DNA of 64,000 nucleotides from Cellulosilyticum sp. I15G10I2. GTDB lineage: Bacteria > Bacillota > Clostridia > Lachnospirales > Cellulosilyticaceae. Position 1 is the first letter of the stretch. Each line of letters starts with the position of its first letter. Below are positions 50,988 to 64,000 of the stretch, one piece after another. The stretch spans positions 62,001-126,000 of the forward strand of contig NZ_FMMP01000007.1 in assembly GCF_900095725.1 (NCBI RefSeq). The letters run 5' to 3'. Below the pieces are notes generated by a model. It did not search any database. It was not told the DNA's origin and saw nothing but the letters and a program-made list of their open reading frames with translations. The position numbers and the translations under genes are program-made.

Positions 50988-53900
50988 CCTAAAATTCCAA
51001 GCTGCTTCTATTAATACTCATTATACTCAAGTCTATTCACCTCAAGTTTGATCTCATTTACATTCCAAGATGCTTCTATTAATACTAACCTTTTAGAAGA
51101 GAATCAACATTTTTCACTTGTATTTACATTCCAGAATGCTTCTATTAATACCTGGCAAGGACTACCTCCTATGACTATCTCTGCATCATTTACATTCCAG
51201 GATGCTTCTATTAATACTACAATTATTGAACTTGCGAGCCTTATTAGAAATACATTTACATTCCAGGATGCTTCTATTAATACTCTGTCATATCGATGAT
51301 TTCGCCTCTTGTTTTTCTTCATTTACATTCCAGGATGCTTCTATTAATACCTGAAATTTTAGGAATGGTTGCAGTTGCTTTACCGATATTTACATTCCAG
51401 GATGCTTCTATTAATACTAGAGGTTATAGCTGCACAATAGATAAGTTTCAAGAATTTACATTCCAGGATGCTTCTATTAATACTAAAATCTAATAGTTAT
51501 AAGGAAGTCGAAAAAATGACATTTACATTCCAGGATGCTTCTATTAATACTTCCATTGTTCATAGGATGCACACATTGTACCATTATTTACATTCCAGGA
51601 TGCTTCTATTAATACGAAGCTAATATGGTGACTACAAGTACTAACAGGGAAATTTACATTCCAGGATGCTTCTATTAATACATATCAACAGGGGCGACAA
51701 CATTATATACTCTTCCTGATTTACATTCCAGGATGCTTCTATTAATACAGCAAAGAATGCAGAGAATGGGCAGGGTTTAGTCAATTTACATTCCAGGATG
51801 CTTCTATTAATACTCGCAATAGTAGCGGTCATTGTTGCAAGACTGATTTATTTACATTCCAGGATGCTTCTATTAATACTCTATAAATCGTGCATTCTCA
51901 TGCGCTTCTGGATAATTTACATTCCAGGATGCTTCTATTAATACACGATATATGCTACATAGAACAGATCGTGAGGAGAATATTTACATTCCAGGATGCT
52001 TCTATTAATACGGTACTATGATACAAGTATGGTTAATAGATGAACAATTTACATTCCAGGATGCTTCTATTAATACTAAGGATGCAACAACTATCACAGC
52101 AACCACATCCAAATTTACATTCCAGGATGCTTCTATTAATACCTGATGCTTTCCCAGTTCATGGTCTACATCTTTTTTGATTTACATTCCAGGATGCTTC
52201 TATTAATACAAACCACCTACCGCAGCGCCTACTGCCGCGCCTATATTTACATTCCAGGATGCTTCTATTAATACCAAGAGAGATTATGAATATCTATTTA
52301 GGCGGTCTAAATTTACATTCCAGGATGCTTCTATTAATACCAGCTTTGGCTTCCGGCAATAAGTACATACTATTTAATTTACATTCCAGGATGCTTCTAT
52401 TAATACTACCAGACTTCATACTAAGTTGTACATCATAGTAAGAATTTACATTCCAGGATGCTTCTATTAATACGATGTTTGGGTTGTGCTTATAGGTAAC
52501 ATTGTTTTTATTTACATTCCAGGATGCTTCTATTAATACGCAGATGCAGTTGGATTACTTGATAGTGATGTAGATATTTACATTCCAGGATGCTTCTATT
52601 AATACTTATCAATTCTGTGAGTATTACTTTTACTTCTAGCTGATTTACATTCCAGGATGCTTCTATTAATACCGCTCAAAATTCACTTGCAATAGACGAT
52701 AGAAACTTATTTACATTCCAGGATGCTTCTATTAATACGTTCTTCTGCTGCTCTCTTTCTGCCCTTTTACGCTATTTACATTCCAGGATGCTTCTATTAA
52801 TACAGCAGTAATAATATAACGGTTACAGACTTCAAAAATATTTACATTCCAGGATGCTTCTATTAATACAATCCATCTATTATTGCATTAACACCAACTA
52901 TTCTAGATTTACATTCCAGGATGCTTCTATTAATACTAATGATGGCTATGTTATTTGCACAAAGAGTAATCTTATTTACATTCCAGGATGCTTCTATTAA
53001 TACAGTATGTCCTTTAGAACAATAATAGTCCAAACCAAATTTACATTCCAGGATGCTTCTATTAATACGTTGCTCACTATGTTAGACAATATACAGATAC
53101 AGGGATTTACATTCCAGGATGCTTCTATTAATACCCATAAAACCACTCACTCAAGCATATAGCTCCTATAAAATTTACATTCCAGGATGCTTCTATTAAT
53201 ACATAAAAGACCAATTTGTAATGATCTTATAAGCATAATTTACATTCCAGGATGCTTCTATTAATACTTGGATATACCCTACGAATAATTTCTTCTAAAA
53301 AGTATTTACATTCCAGGATGCTTCTATTAATACTTTAACTCTTTGTCCACGTTCTAGGTATACATCTTCATTTACATTCCAGGATGCTTCTATTAATACG
53401 CTGCTATAGTAAGCTACTCCGCCCCACTCTCCTAAATTTACATTCCAGGATGCTTCTATTAATACTAGGTGCCTTAGTGCGCTGTCTGCTAAGCTGCTTG
53501 ATTTACATTCCAGGATGCTTCTATTAATACATGTCAACATCAGTATTGTTTATAGCCAAATTACTTAATTTACATTCCAGGATGCTTCTATTAATACATA
53601 ACCTATTACTTTGCCGCGACTGCCTTGAAGTAGATTTACATTCCAGGATGATTCTATTAATACAATAATTAAGAGTTAAATGAATAACATTCTAACTATA
53701 ATTTACATTCCAGGATGCTTCTATTAATACCCTTAAAGCCTTGAACCATATCGAAGTAGTCGATATAATTTACATTCCAGGATGCTTCTATTAATACTAG
53801 ATACAGATAAGTATATTGGCAAGGTTATAGGACTATTTACATTCCAGGATGCTTCTATTAATACGCTTCATATTTTTACACTAGATGAATTACTTACAGT

Positions 53901-56510
53901 ATTTACATTCCAGGATGCTTCTATTAATACTTTTTTAGAAGATCGCATTATTTCAAGTCCAGGTATCATTTACATTCCAGGATGCTTCTATTAATACTCC
54001 AAGAAGCTCTGAAGCTTATACTTAATACAACTTTATTTACATTCCAGGATGCTTCTATTAATACTTTTTAATAGCTCGTTGTGATCATAGAAAGATAGTA
54101 ATTTACATTCCAGGATGCTTCTATTAATACTCATTTTAATTTCCCTCTATCTAAATTTATTTTTATATTTACATTCCAGGATGCTTCTATTAATACTATA
54201 TTGCCTTTTTCATCTATGCTTACCCCTTCGATATTTACATTCCAGGATGCTTCTATTAATACTATAAATTAGTCTTAGAGTATAATCCTAATAAGGTATT
54301 TACATTCCAGGATGCTTCTATTAATACCAAGTGGCGTGGTTTATATTCATAAAGAGAAATTCAATTTACATTCCAGGATGCTTCTATTAATACTATTCCC
54401 GTTGTCCGATGGCAACCATAATCATATAGATTTACATTCCAGGATGCTTCTATTAATACATATAGCGGACTTTAGGCAAAATGATGCACTCATGAATTTA
54501 CATTCCAGGATGCTTCTATTAATACTATTATCAAACTTCTATGTTTATGCAATAAAAAATAATTTACATTCCAGGATGCTTCTATTAATACCTTGTTGTA
54601 TGGTTTTTATGGGTTCTTTTTTCTAAGATTTACATTCCAGGATGCTTCTATTAATACTATTATGAAGCAGCATTTACTAGTTATATGAACAAATTTACAT
54701 TCCAGGATGCTTCTATTAATACTAGTCTTACCGTAAAGAGTAAAAGAAAATTTAGGCTTATTTACATTCCAGGATGCTTCTATTAATACCTGCTACCCAT
54801 GTTGCAACTGGTTTTACGCTAGAAGTATTTACATTCCAGGATGCTTCTATTAATACCTCTAGACTATATCAACGATCCGCAAGCACGGAGCATATTTACA
54901 TTCCAGGATGCTTCTATTAATACCCATATATCATGTATCTCTACATCACCTACATATAAATTTACATTCCAGGATGCTTCTATTAATACATGAATATATT
55001 ATAAAGACTAATATATCTCCTTCTTTATTTACATTCCAGGATGCTTCTATTAATACTAAGATGCTGAAAAAATTAGAATTGGAAATCTAGTAATTTACAT
55101 TCCAGGATGCTTCTATTAATACTATATACTCTCTATTCCGTATATCTCTTATTTTAAGATTTACATTCCAGGATGCTTCTATTAATACCTCTTTCTTTAG
55201 CTGAGACTTAACGGTGTCTTTGTAATTTACATTCCAGGATGCTTCTATTAATACAAGCCCTCACTTTACAGATGAAATGGCTGAAACAGAATTTACATTC
55301 CAGGATGCTTCTATTAATACTATGCCAATGGCACGTTTAGAGTTTTACTTAGAGCAATTTACATTCCAGGATGCTTCTATTAATACTTTAACCAAAAACG
55401 GTGTTGATATTTCTATAACTTCAATTTACATTCCAGGATGCTTCTATTAATACTAGGTCAAGCTATCACTAATATAGAACTATTACTGATATTTACATTC
55501 CAGGATGCTTCTATTAATACGAAAACAGGTTTTGGAGATAATCATTATAAGTTTAAATTTACATTCCAGGATGCTTCTATTAATACCGGATAAGGAGATT
55601 GCTAATTTACCTATAGTATTTGTATTTACATTCCAGGATGCTTCTATTAATACTTTGATACCTTGAAAGGGGGAATAGTATGTCTAAATAATTTACATTC
55701 CAGGATGCTTCTATTAATACCCTGAAATTGGTATTAATGAATTATTAAATACTGAATTTACATTCCAGGATGCTTCTATTAATACTGTTAGAGCAACTCA
55801 AAGTGATTGCGATTTACTTGATTTACATTCCAGGATGCTTCTATTAATACTTCTTCTGCCATTGGTGTAATGTCTGGATCAGGTTCATTTACATTCCAGG
55901 ATGCTTCTATTAATACTATATAAATAAATATTTTATGACTATTATTAGTGAATTTACATTCCAGGATGCTTCTATTAATACCTGATTCATATGATACTAC
56001 AGTTCGAGTTATTAGTATTTACATTCCAGGATGCTTCTATTAATACTCTATGGGTGAGTTTTTACATGGTACATCATCTATATTTACATTCCAGGATGCT
56101 TCTATTAATACTAGTAGATGTTGAAAGTGCTATGAGGTCTTTTTCTACATTTACATTCCAGGATGCTTCTATTAATACTTACTTCTGAACAGTTTGATTT
56201 ATTGCTTCGTCATGATTTACATTCCAGGATGCTTCTATTAATACTTATACAAAGACTACTGGTTCAGGATTTATTTATTAATTTACATTCCAGGATGCTT
56301 CTATTAATACGAAGTAATTTTCATGTTGAGTTTGCTGATGGAAAGATATTTACATTCCAGGATGCTTCTATTAATACCCTGATATCATGTTCCTTGGTAA
56401 TCATCAACTTGAATATTTACATTCCAGGATGCTTCTATTAATACTCAAACGCTTAATTCGATTCCTAGCAAAATAGTTAAATTTACATTCCAGGATGCTT
56501 CTATTAATAC
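50988..56510 (-). CRISPR. Type I-B CRISPR array, 84 repeats and 83 spacers
   Basis: I count 84 copies of a 30-bp repeat at about 66-bp intervals, with spacers of about 35-38 bp. On the plus strand the repeat starts ATTTACATTCC and ends CTTCTATTAATAC. In the likely transcribed (minus) direction it starts GTATTAATAG and ends GGAATGTAAAT. Orientation follows from decay: the leftmost copy (50988-51017) is strongly changed, and the next two (51056-51085 and 51122-51151) have one change each. The rightmost copies are perfect and face the cas genes. One internal copy (53634-53663) has C to A. The array therefore reads leftward from a leader at 56511-56732. Predicted proteins in this stretch are artefacts of the repeat. 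Confidence 0.98.
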
Positions 56511-56732
56511 CCCAATCCATAAAAACGTTGATTCTTCAAAGCTTACAACTCCTGTTTCTGTCTACTTATTTTAGATTATGTACATCTTAATAGATAAAAC
56601 ATTTAAGCTTCTGTCCAAATCACCATTTCAATAGGTTTTAACGCTCTGTCGTGCCCCCTGCTTTTTTACATCACCAAAGATCGACAGCCTTTTATATCAA
56701 TTATTATACACCAAATTTTCTGATAGTACATC
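56511..56732 (-). promoter_or_regulatory. CRISPR leader
   Basis: An AT-rich region of about 220 bp between the newest repeat and cas2, without a gene. On the minus strand it includes runs such as GATGTAAAAAAGCAGGGGG and the direct-looking GTCGATC / CACGACAG elements. It should hold the array promoter and the spacer-integration site. It is assigned by position and by the decay of the far end of the array. Confidence 0.7.
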
Positions 56733-57011
56733 TTAGAAAAAATTAGATGTTTTTTTATCTTCTTTACCCCAGAACTCTTTTTTCATCCATCTTTCTTCTC
56801 TGCTTTTAAAAATAATAATAGAATCTTTATCTTTTCTAATATATTTGTTTAACTCCAATTTCAATTGTTGTAGTAAAGCAGGTGTTATATCTCCTTCAAA
56901 AACAGATTTTTGAACATGTGTCAGATATTTTTTACACGTTTTGAATATATTTCGCGATGCCTTTGCTCCACTACCCTCAACCTCTACATCATAAATAAGA
57001 ACAACATACAT
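56733..57011 (-). CDS. cas2: CRISPR-associated endonuclease Cas2
   Basis: 92 residues counted from ATG 57011, which follows the cas1 stop codon by one base. The start MYVVLIYDVEVEGSGAKASRNIFKTCKKYL has the conserved first beta strand and the Asp in YDVE. It then reads THVQKSVFEGDITPALLQQL and ends in a charged tail. It dimerises and bridges Cas1 dimers during spacer integration. A longer frame to 57050 lies inside cas1 and is not needed. Confidence 0.95.
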   Translation of the reverse strand: MYVVLIYDVEVEGSGAKASRNIFKTCKKYLTHVQKSVFEGDITPALLQQLKLELNKYIRKDKDSIIIFKSREERWMKKEFWGKEDKKTSNFF

Positions 57012-57012
57012 A

Positions 57013-58005
57013 TTACCACCAAATTTTGAACCCTTCATATTTTTTATCACCCATTAGATGCTTAATTAATTTATAGCACTCTAATCGCATGAGATGCCGA
57101 TAAGATACATCCCTATTAAGTTCTTTATGCTTAATTGTTCTACTAAGACACTCATCATATTCTTTCAATACTTTTTTCCTTCCGCCTTCCTTCAGATAAT
57201 AATAATTTGAATCTTGTTCAAAATCTTTTTCTGTTATCATATTTTTATTTAGCATTGAAAAAATCAGTCGGTCAGCTACCAGAGGTTTAAATATCTCTGA
57301 AACATCTAAAGAAAGTGAGAACCTTCTTTCACCAGGACTATGTAAAAAGCTTATTGTAGGATTAAGCTGTGTTACATAAATTTCTGAAAGACAACTGGTA
57401 TAGACTAACGAATTGACAAAGGAAATTAAAGTATTAACCATGTTATCTGGCGGTCTTTTTACACGCTTTTCAAAATCTACTTCTTGTTTTATAATACTCG
57501 TCCAACAACTATAATATATCTTTCTGATATTACCTTCCACACCCATTAAAGTATGGATATCTTTAGTTCGTTCTATTTCATTACGCAATACTTTTACTTG
57601 AGAAGTAGTATCTTCAAAATCTCGACCACGCTCATTATAATATCTTATATTCCTTAAAATATTATAACTGGCTGCTTCAATAAAAGCTTTTGCAATTTCA
57701 AGTTGCTGCTCTTTATTCGTATAATGCATAACCTGCTCTATTAGAAGCTTGCCCGAAACATTAGTTTCCTTGGGATAAAAACTGCCTGTATAGAATCCAT
57801 AATAATTAAAAATATGTATAGGAATTGATAGCTGCCCTGCATAATTCAAGGTTTTGGTATTTAAAGATACTTCTCCAAAAAGATAGATATCCCTTGTTAC
57901 ATTGATTTTTATATCTTTAAAACTACCATCAGGAGCTGTCATCCTTAAAACGTTATCTTTACGCTTTAATTCCCCGTCAGAGAATAGATACATACTTTCA
58001 GACAT
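57013..58005 (-). CDS. cas1: CRISPR-associated integrase Cas1 (type I-B)
   Basis: About 330 residues. ATG 58005 is preceded by GGGAGGCGA, so the upstream in-frame ATG at 58032 is not needed. The N-terminal beta domain includes RDIYLFGEVSLNTKTL and IHIFNYYGFYTGSFYP. The catalytic helical domain has metal-binding residues expected in TLISFVNSLVYTSCLSEIYVTQLNPTISFLHSPGERRFSLSLDVSEIFKPLVADR, with the conserved H (LHSPG) and the SLDVSEIFKP acidic pair. It integrates new spacers with Cas2. The gene lies 14 bp after cas4. Confidence 0.96.
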   Translation of the reverse strand: MSESMYLFSDGELKRKDNVLRMTAPDGSFKDIKINVTRDIYLFGEVSLNTKTLNYAGQLSIPIHIFNYYGFYTGSFYPKETNVSGKLLIEQVMHYTNKEQQLEIAKAFIEAASYNILRNIRYYNERGRDFEDTTSQVKVLRNEIERTKDIHTLMGVEGNIRKIYYSCWTSIIKQEVDFEKRVKRPPDNMVNTLISFVNSLVYTSCLSEIYVTQLNPTISFLHSPGERRFSLSLDVSEIFKPLVADRLIFSMLNKNMITEKDFEQDSNYYYLKEGGRKKVLKEYDECLSRTIKHKELNRDVSYRHLMRLECYKLIKHLMGDKKYEGFKIWW

Positions 58006-58019
58006 CTTTTCGCCTCCCT

Positions 58020-58508
58020 TTATATATAGCAAAATTCATAATAGGCACAAGCCTTACATATCTTTGAATGAATGATAGGAGGACTTATTTCCTGACTCGC
58101 AATATGCTCAATATCTTTTAAAATATTAGTAATTTGTTCAGTGTCTCCTTTTTCTAAGTAAATTTCCTTTCTTTGTTTAAGCTTTGGATAGTCTAGTACG
58201 CCTTTTTCTACCTGAATATCACGTTGATTTAAAAAATACAGGTAATATTTCACCTGCCATATAGAGGCTTCCTCAATACTTTTACTTTTTTTAATTTCAT
58301 GGAGTACTTTCCAATCTCTAATAAAGTCAATATTAACTGTTTCATCTATTAAAATTTGTTTATCTTCTCTACCATAACTGCTTTCATCTAGTAGTTTACC
58401 AAGGAGCACATTGTCATTTTCTTTTTCCAAGGTGATGTTATTTATAAAGTACCAAAGCTTTCGCTTACAAACAAAGTAATAATAGAACATAGTCCCTGTA
58501 ATTCGCAA
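58020..58508 (-). CDS. cas4: CRISPR-associated exonuclease Cas4
   Basis: About 162 residues with a RecB-like nuclease fold. The start is probably TTG 58508, with GGGAGGTG five bases upstream; the in-frame TTG at 58523 overlaps that ribosome site. The N-terminal MRITGTMFYYYFVCKRKLWYF contains the first cluster cysteine. The active-site acid and lysine are near WKVLHEIKKSKS. The C-terminal CKACAYYEFCYI supplies the other three Fe-S cysteines. Cas4 trims prespacers and selects for the PAM. Confidence 0.92.
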   Translation of the reverse strand: MRITGTMFYYYFVCKRKLWYFINNITLEKENDNVLLGKLLDESSYGREDKQILIDETVNIDFIRDWKVLHEIKKSKSIEEASIWQVKYYLYFLNQRDIQVEKGVLDYPKLKQRKEIYLEKGDTEQITNILKDIEHIASQEISPPIIHSKICKACAYYEFCYI

Positions 58509-58526
58509 TATTGCACCTCCCAAAGA

Positions 58527-60800
58527 TTAAAACATTCTATTTTCCACATCTTGATACTCTTTATTTTTTGTTTTTTCAAAGCTTATTCCTTCTTCAGTGC
58601 TATACCCTGCATCAACTACAATGATCTCGATGCCTTTTCCCACCATCTTCTCAAAAATGGTATTTATCGCCAAGCTACTATGTACTGGCACCATCAAATC
58701 TCTAATAGCTTCTCTTGCTTTATTTCTCTCTTTTTTTGAAATATGGAATGTATCTTTAAGTATTTCTAGATTTTTATTAATATCTGCTTGATGTTCAAGA
58801 TATACAGGTAGTGGGATGACTGCTGTTTGCTTGATATCGCGAAATCTTGTATTAATATCCCGCTTTGTATACTCATACTCTGTTATGCTTTTTACATACC
58901 GAAGAGTCGTTTCTATCTTTGTATAATATGAAGTATCTTTAAGCTTTTTAATCGAGTAGACTTCATCTATCATTTTCACCTTTCTGTCTTCACTTATTTC
59001 TCCATTAAATTTAAGCGCTTCTTTTGATAATTCATGTATTTCTGGTTCAATCACTGAATTAGCTCCTATACCACTACACTTCTCACTGCCTCCAGTAAAT
59101 ATAAAGCAGTTATAATCTACATCTAATGTTCTGTGGCGATAGCATCTTCCCATTCTCTGAAACAAACCATTAAGGTCAGATAACTCAGTAAAAAGACAGT
59201 CGAAATCGATATCCAGCGAAGCTTCAACAATTTGAGTACTTACCCATATTTCATGTTTTTTACTACCCTTTTTACCAGTTTCCATAATCCTATTTTCTTT
59301 TTCGCTTCTATCAGTCCTTATAAAACCACTATGTAATAAATAAATACTTGACTTACCATATTCCTCTAATGCCTTCTTTAACTTTTCATAGACTAACTTA
59401 GCTCTTTTAATAGTATTACAAATTACAAGAACTTTCTTGCCATCAAAAGCGTTAACCATTTGTGAAATGCTTTTGTCTTCATCTATAGATGCTTCAATAA
59501 CCTTAAGACTGTGTCTTATCCATTCGTTTGTAAATATCTCAATTTGGGGAGGTTGAATACCTTCTAATGTCATTAGATCTCTTACTACTCCAGGTAGCGT
59601 TGCCGTCAATATGGCGTATTTACCTCCAAGCTTTGTGATATAAGATAAGCCAATAATTAGATACGCCACAAGTTCTGGTGCATACATCTGTATTTCATCA
59701 ATAATAATTTTGGAATAAGAAAGGGTGGCAAGCTTCGATTCAAATCCTCTGTAGCGGTATACAAAATCAAAAATCTGATCCAATGTACAAATAGTTAGCG
59801 GTAAGGACAACTGCTTTGTACTGGTATAATAATTTTCAAATTGATATTCTAAGATCTCATCTTCTTTATTTTTTTCTTTTGACAGCTCTTCTTCCCGTTC
59901 TAAATATACTTTAAGTGTATCGGAATGAAGCAGTCCTACTCGATTTTCAATATCTTCTACAACGATACCATTTTTAACCCGAGCATATATTGCATTAATG
60001 GCACTCTTCAGAGGGAGGGTGAAGAAGCCTTTATTATCCCCTAGCCACAATAAGCCGGCTTCCGTTTTTCCCATTCCTGTCTGTGCAATAACGATAACAT
60101 TTTCATTTTGATGTCCTAACATATATTGTTGCAAATCATTCCATTTACTCTCTGGTTTTTCTTCTTTCCATTTCTTTAAAAGCTCTTTCATGGATTTCAT
60201 AAGAAAATCATCTTTATATTCTACAGATATCTCTGCACTAGCCGCATGATCAATGCGATTCAAAAGACCTTTTAACATAACATATTGAAAGAAATAGGTG
60301 TCATCTTTATCCTCATAGAGCCTTTGTCCTGGGTGAAAAAATAATTTATCAAACTTAGGATCAAAAAATCTGGTAGGAAGCTTCGAATACTCAAATACTT
60401 CAAAACTATCTTTTAATGTTTTTATCTCATCGCAAATCTCATTTAAACTATAATTGATATCTCTTTCATGGTGATAAGCTACTGCATGAAACAAGATTTT
60501 GATATCCTGTTCGCTGTATTCTTTTTCTTCTAAATAATCAACATCAATAAATCCTAGGCTCAATAGGCCATGAGGAATTCCTGTTTTTTTGCCTTTTCCA
60601 TGAACTGCTGCTTGAAACCTAGCATTCATTTTCCCCAGATCATGGTAGATACAGGCAAACCTTAATAAGTCCCAGTCTACTTTTAAGTTAGGATATATCT
60701 CCTTTATGAGTTCCAAATTGCGTAACAGATCATCGGTATGCCCTTGAATATCTTTTCTCGTTGGAATGGTCTTAGCAATGAATCTTTCGTCAATAATCAT
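58527..60800 (-). CDS. cas3: CRISPR-associated nuclease/helicase Cas3
   Basis: 757 residues. The N-terminal HD nuclease has FACIYHDLGKMNARFQAAVHG (HD near residue 53) and LFHAVAYHHERD. The superfamily 2 helicase has Walker A AQTGMGKTEAG near residue 240, the DEAD-like IIIDEIQMYAPELVA near 368, TATLPG, and motif VI in GLFQRMGRCYRHR near 545. It degrades DNA marked by Cascade. RBS AAGGAGA precedes ATG 60800. Confidence 0.96.
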   Translation of the reverse strand: MIIDERFIAKTIPTRKDIQGHTDDLLRNLELIKEIYPNLKVDWDLLRFACIYHDLGKMNARFQAAVHGKGKKTGIPHGLLSLGFIDVDYLEEKEYSEQDIKILFHAVAYHHERDINYSLNEICDEIKTLKDSFEVFEYSKLPTRFFDPKFDKLFFHPGQRLYEDKDDTYFFQYVMLKGLLNRIDHAASAEISVEYKDDFLMKSMKELLKKWKEEKPESKWNDLQQYMLGHQNENVIVIAQTGMGKTEAGLLWLGDNKGFFTLPLKSAINAIYARVKNGIVVEDIENRVGLLHSDTLKVYLEREEELSKEKNKEDEILEYQFENYYTSTKQLSLPLTICTLDQIFDFVYRYRGFESKLATLSYSKIIIDEIQMYAPELVAYLIIGLSYITKLGGKYAILTATLPGVVRDLMTLEGIQPPQIEIFTNEWIRHSLKVIEASIDEDKSISQMVNAFDGKKVLVICNTIKRAKLVYEKLKKALEEYGKSSIYLLHSGFIRTDRSEKENRIMETGKKGSKKHEIWVSTQIVEASLDIDFDCLFTELSDLNGLFQRMGRCYRHRTLDVDYNCFIFTGGSEKCSGIGANSVIEPEIHELSKEALKFNGEISEDRKVKMIDEVYSIKKLKDTSYYTKIETTLRYVKSITEYEYTKRDINTRFRDIKQTAVIPLPVYLEHQADINKNLEILKDTFHISKKERNKAREAIRDLMVPVHSSLAINTIFEKMVGKGIEIIVVDAGYSTEEGISFEKTKNKEYQDVENRMF

Positions 60801-60831
60801 TTCTTTTTAGTCTCCTTTTCTACGAAATAGG

Positions 60832-62445
<1,614 letters not shown>

Positions 62446-62449
<4 letters not shown>

Positions 62450-64000
62450 CTTACTAACCCCTCTCCACCATTTATTATTCTATTTTCATTATTAATATTT
62501 TTTTCAATCCCCTTATTACCTTTATCTCCATCAATAAAACATGCTACAAAGGCATAGCCTATGGTACTAAATAGCTCATCATCTTCCCTTAAAACTTCAG
62601 TAATAATTGCTGGTACTGCTTGTCCTACATACATATAGCAATTTAACACTAAGTCCATAAACATATTTTTATTCCCTGTTTTAAGTGCATTTAATAAGCG
62701 ATAGCTAATACCTGGAATTTTCCCTGTACTAGGATCTTTGCCTATATAAGCATTTCTCAGACCAAATCCTGCTCCTTTGGCTTCTTTTAAGTAATCTCGC
62801 TCTTTGTCCATCCCTACCATCCCTCCTAAATTTCGAATTAATTGCATATTAATCTTTAACATATCTACAATATGCCCCAAGTGAAAAAAACAATTGCTAG
62901 GAAACGAAAGTTTATAGTGCAGTAGTTTATTAATTAGTAAAAATAAATTTTGATTATTAAAGATTTGGTTTAATATTTGTTGATGAAGACCAATAATCTC
63001 TTTTCCTTCCTTATAGCTTGCTCCTATCAAACCTTTCCTGTCACCATCTCCTACAAGTTCCTTATTAAAATGACGAATTAGTTCTATTGTTGCTATAGGC
63101 AGTAAGTTAAACTTATAATTTTCATTTTCATAACGAACGAGCTGAACATCTGCTAATTCATATTTATCCTTTTTAACTTCTTGTACTTTTAAAGCATTTA
63201 TCAAGGCCGCATATATCTTTTTAGGTGAGTAGCTATCTATCTCTTGGCTTAAAACTTCTGCTTTTACATGCGTGTTTACTTTAAAGTTATATTTCATATC
63301 CACATTAGCATTAATATATAGACCTGTTCCTCCTATATAAACAAAACCGGCTGGAAGACAAGAATAAACTAATCTACATATTGGGCATGTTGCAATATCA
63401 TTCACAAAATCCCAGACATGCGATGGTTTTCTTGCTGTATCAAATCCCGTTTGATTCATAAAACTTAGATCATTCTTTAAATCTTTTATAGGGGCCCCAC
63501 AGGTAAAACAATTGTATTTGTTTTTGGTATTTGTATTTTGTATGTACTCACGAGCAACATCTACAAAATAGGTCTTATAGTCTTCATAAATATCTTTAAT
63601 CTTCGTTTGAGGATTTAAAACACATACACCATTCCACCCATTTTTGATTATATTATAGATAACATTTTTGGCGCCTATATACCTTCTGCCTTTTGTGCTA
63701 CTACAGTGTTCAATAGCCTCTTCCAGAATCTTAAACTGCCCTCTAACTTCTTCAATTATACTATCTCTTGTTTTAGTAAAAGTAGCTTCGTCCTTAGGCT
63801 CTTTTATTTTCTGCAGGCTTTTTTCCAGCTTCTCCACCCCTTCTTTGTTTCCCATGAGTTCAAAGGCTGCTTTAAAGCTATTGCTACTAAGATATTTTTT
63901 TGCAACATCCTTGATGAAATTGTTAATAGCTTGCAATTGCTTGAGATTTAAAGTACTGTATCCATTTTCTTTATAAGAAGCAATTATATTTTTATAGCTG
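62446..64000 (-). CDS. Cascade large subunit Cas8b/Cst1 (5' end outside the window)
   Basis: The frame is open from the right edge: 518 codons are visible and no stop or convincing start is seen before 64000. An in-frame TTG at 63936 would leave out SYKNIIASYKENGYSTLNLKQL, so the real start is probably beyond the window. Two CxxC pairs form a zinc site (FTCGAPI and IATCPICRLVYSCLP, near the first third). This is the CXXC-CXXC signature of Cst1 proteins. GGTGLYINANVD and a helical C-terminus follow. It recognises the PAM and recruits Cas3. A cas6 gene would normally lie just upstream. Confidence 0.88.

Noticed and set aside
51048-56441. Several open frames of 60-100 codons inside the array, with repeated FTFQDASINT or LHSRMLLLI peptides.
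   Set aside because: They are translations of the CRISPR repeat in different frames, without ribosome sites. The DNA is an array, not coding sequence.

Overview
The window looks like chromosomal DNA of an anaerobic, low-GC, Gram-positive bacterium of the class Clostridia, probably close to Lachnospirales. This rests on AT-rich coding regions with strong GGAGG-type ribosome binding sites, a clostridial-style three-subunit xanthine dehydrogenase, a flavodiiron protein, S-layer-homology domains, YesM/YesN two-component regulators, LplABC-type sugar transport and a type I-B CRISPR-Cas system with Cst1/Cst2-like subunits. I ran no searches. Names come from motifs and family knowledge.

Layout. 1-4320 (+): end of a purine permease, then a molybdenum hydroxylase (FAD, 2Fe-2S and Mo subunits) and its cofactor nucleotidyltransferase. 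4327-6229: a carboxymuconolactone-decarboxylase-like protein, a ~190-bp nested palindrome, and a membrane protein paired with a THEP1-like NTPase. 6527-13081 (-): a seven-gene operon reading dctQ, dctM, dctP, short-chain dehydrogenase, split transketolase (two genes), GarR-like reductase. Divergent from it are a membrane-anchored solute-binding protein and a YesM/YesN pair (13278-18048), which form a plausible three-part sensor for that operon. 18176-20118: an ABC-F ATPase behind a transcription attenuator. 20233-21420: flavodiiron protein, with a remnant of a hydroxylamine reductase gene next to it. 21554-28720: a GC-rich 2101-residue surface protein and a divergent TetR regulator. 28799-37843: an Lpl-type ABC transporter, two Gfo/Idh/MocA oxidoreductases, a D-lyxose-isomerase-like enzyme and a divergent membrane AraC regulator.

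37860-47400 is a scrambled zone with gene fragments, duplicated intergenic blocks, a decayed HipA-like kinase module, and secreted or wall-active proteins (BspA-type LRR protein, M14 carboxypeptidase, M23 peptidase, beta-lactamase-fold hydrolase). 47548-50522 holds a DNA glycosylase, a methyltransferase/DUF1801 fusion and an HNH protein with a truncated upstream partner.

50988-64000 is the type I-B CRISPR-Cas locus. I count 84 repeat copies of 30 bp (83 spacers). The array is read on the minus strand with its leader next to cas2. The cas genes run cas8b/cst1, cas7, cas5, cas3, cas4, cas1, cas2. cas8 runs off the right edge of the window, and no cas6 is seen inside it; it may lie just beyond.

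The least conventional metabolic unit is the TRAP/dehydrogenase/split-transketolase/GarR operon. It has no sugar kinase and could describe a transketolase-based route for a sugar acid or related compound. This is inference.
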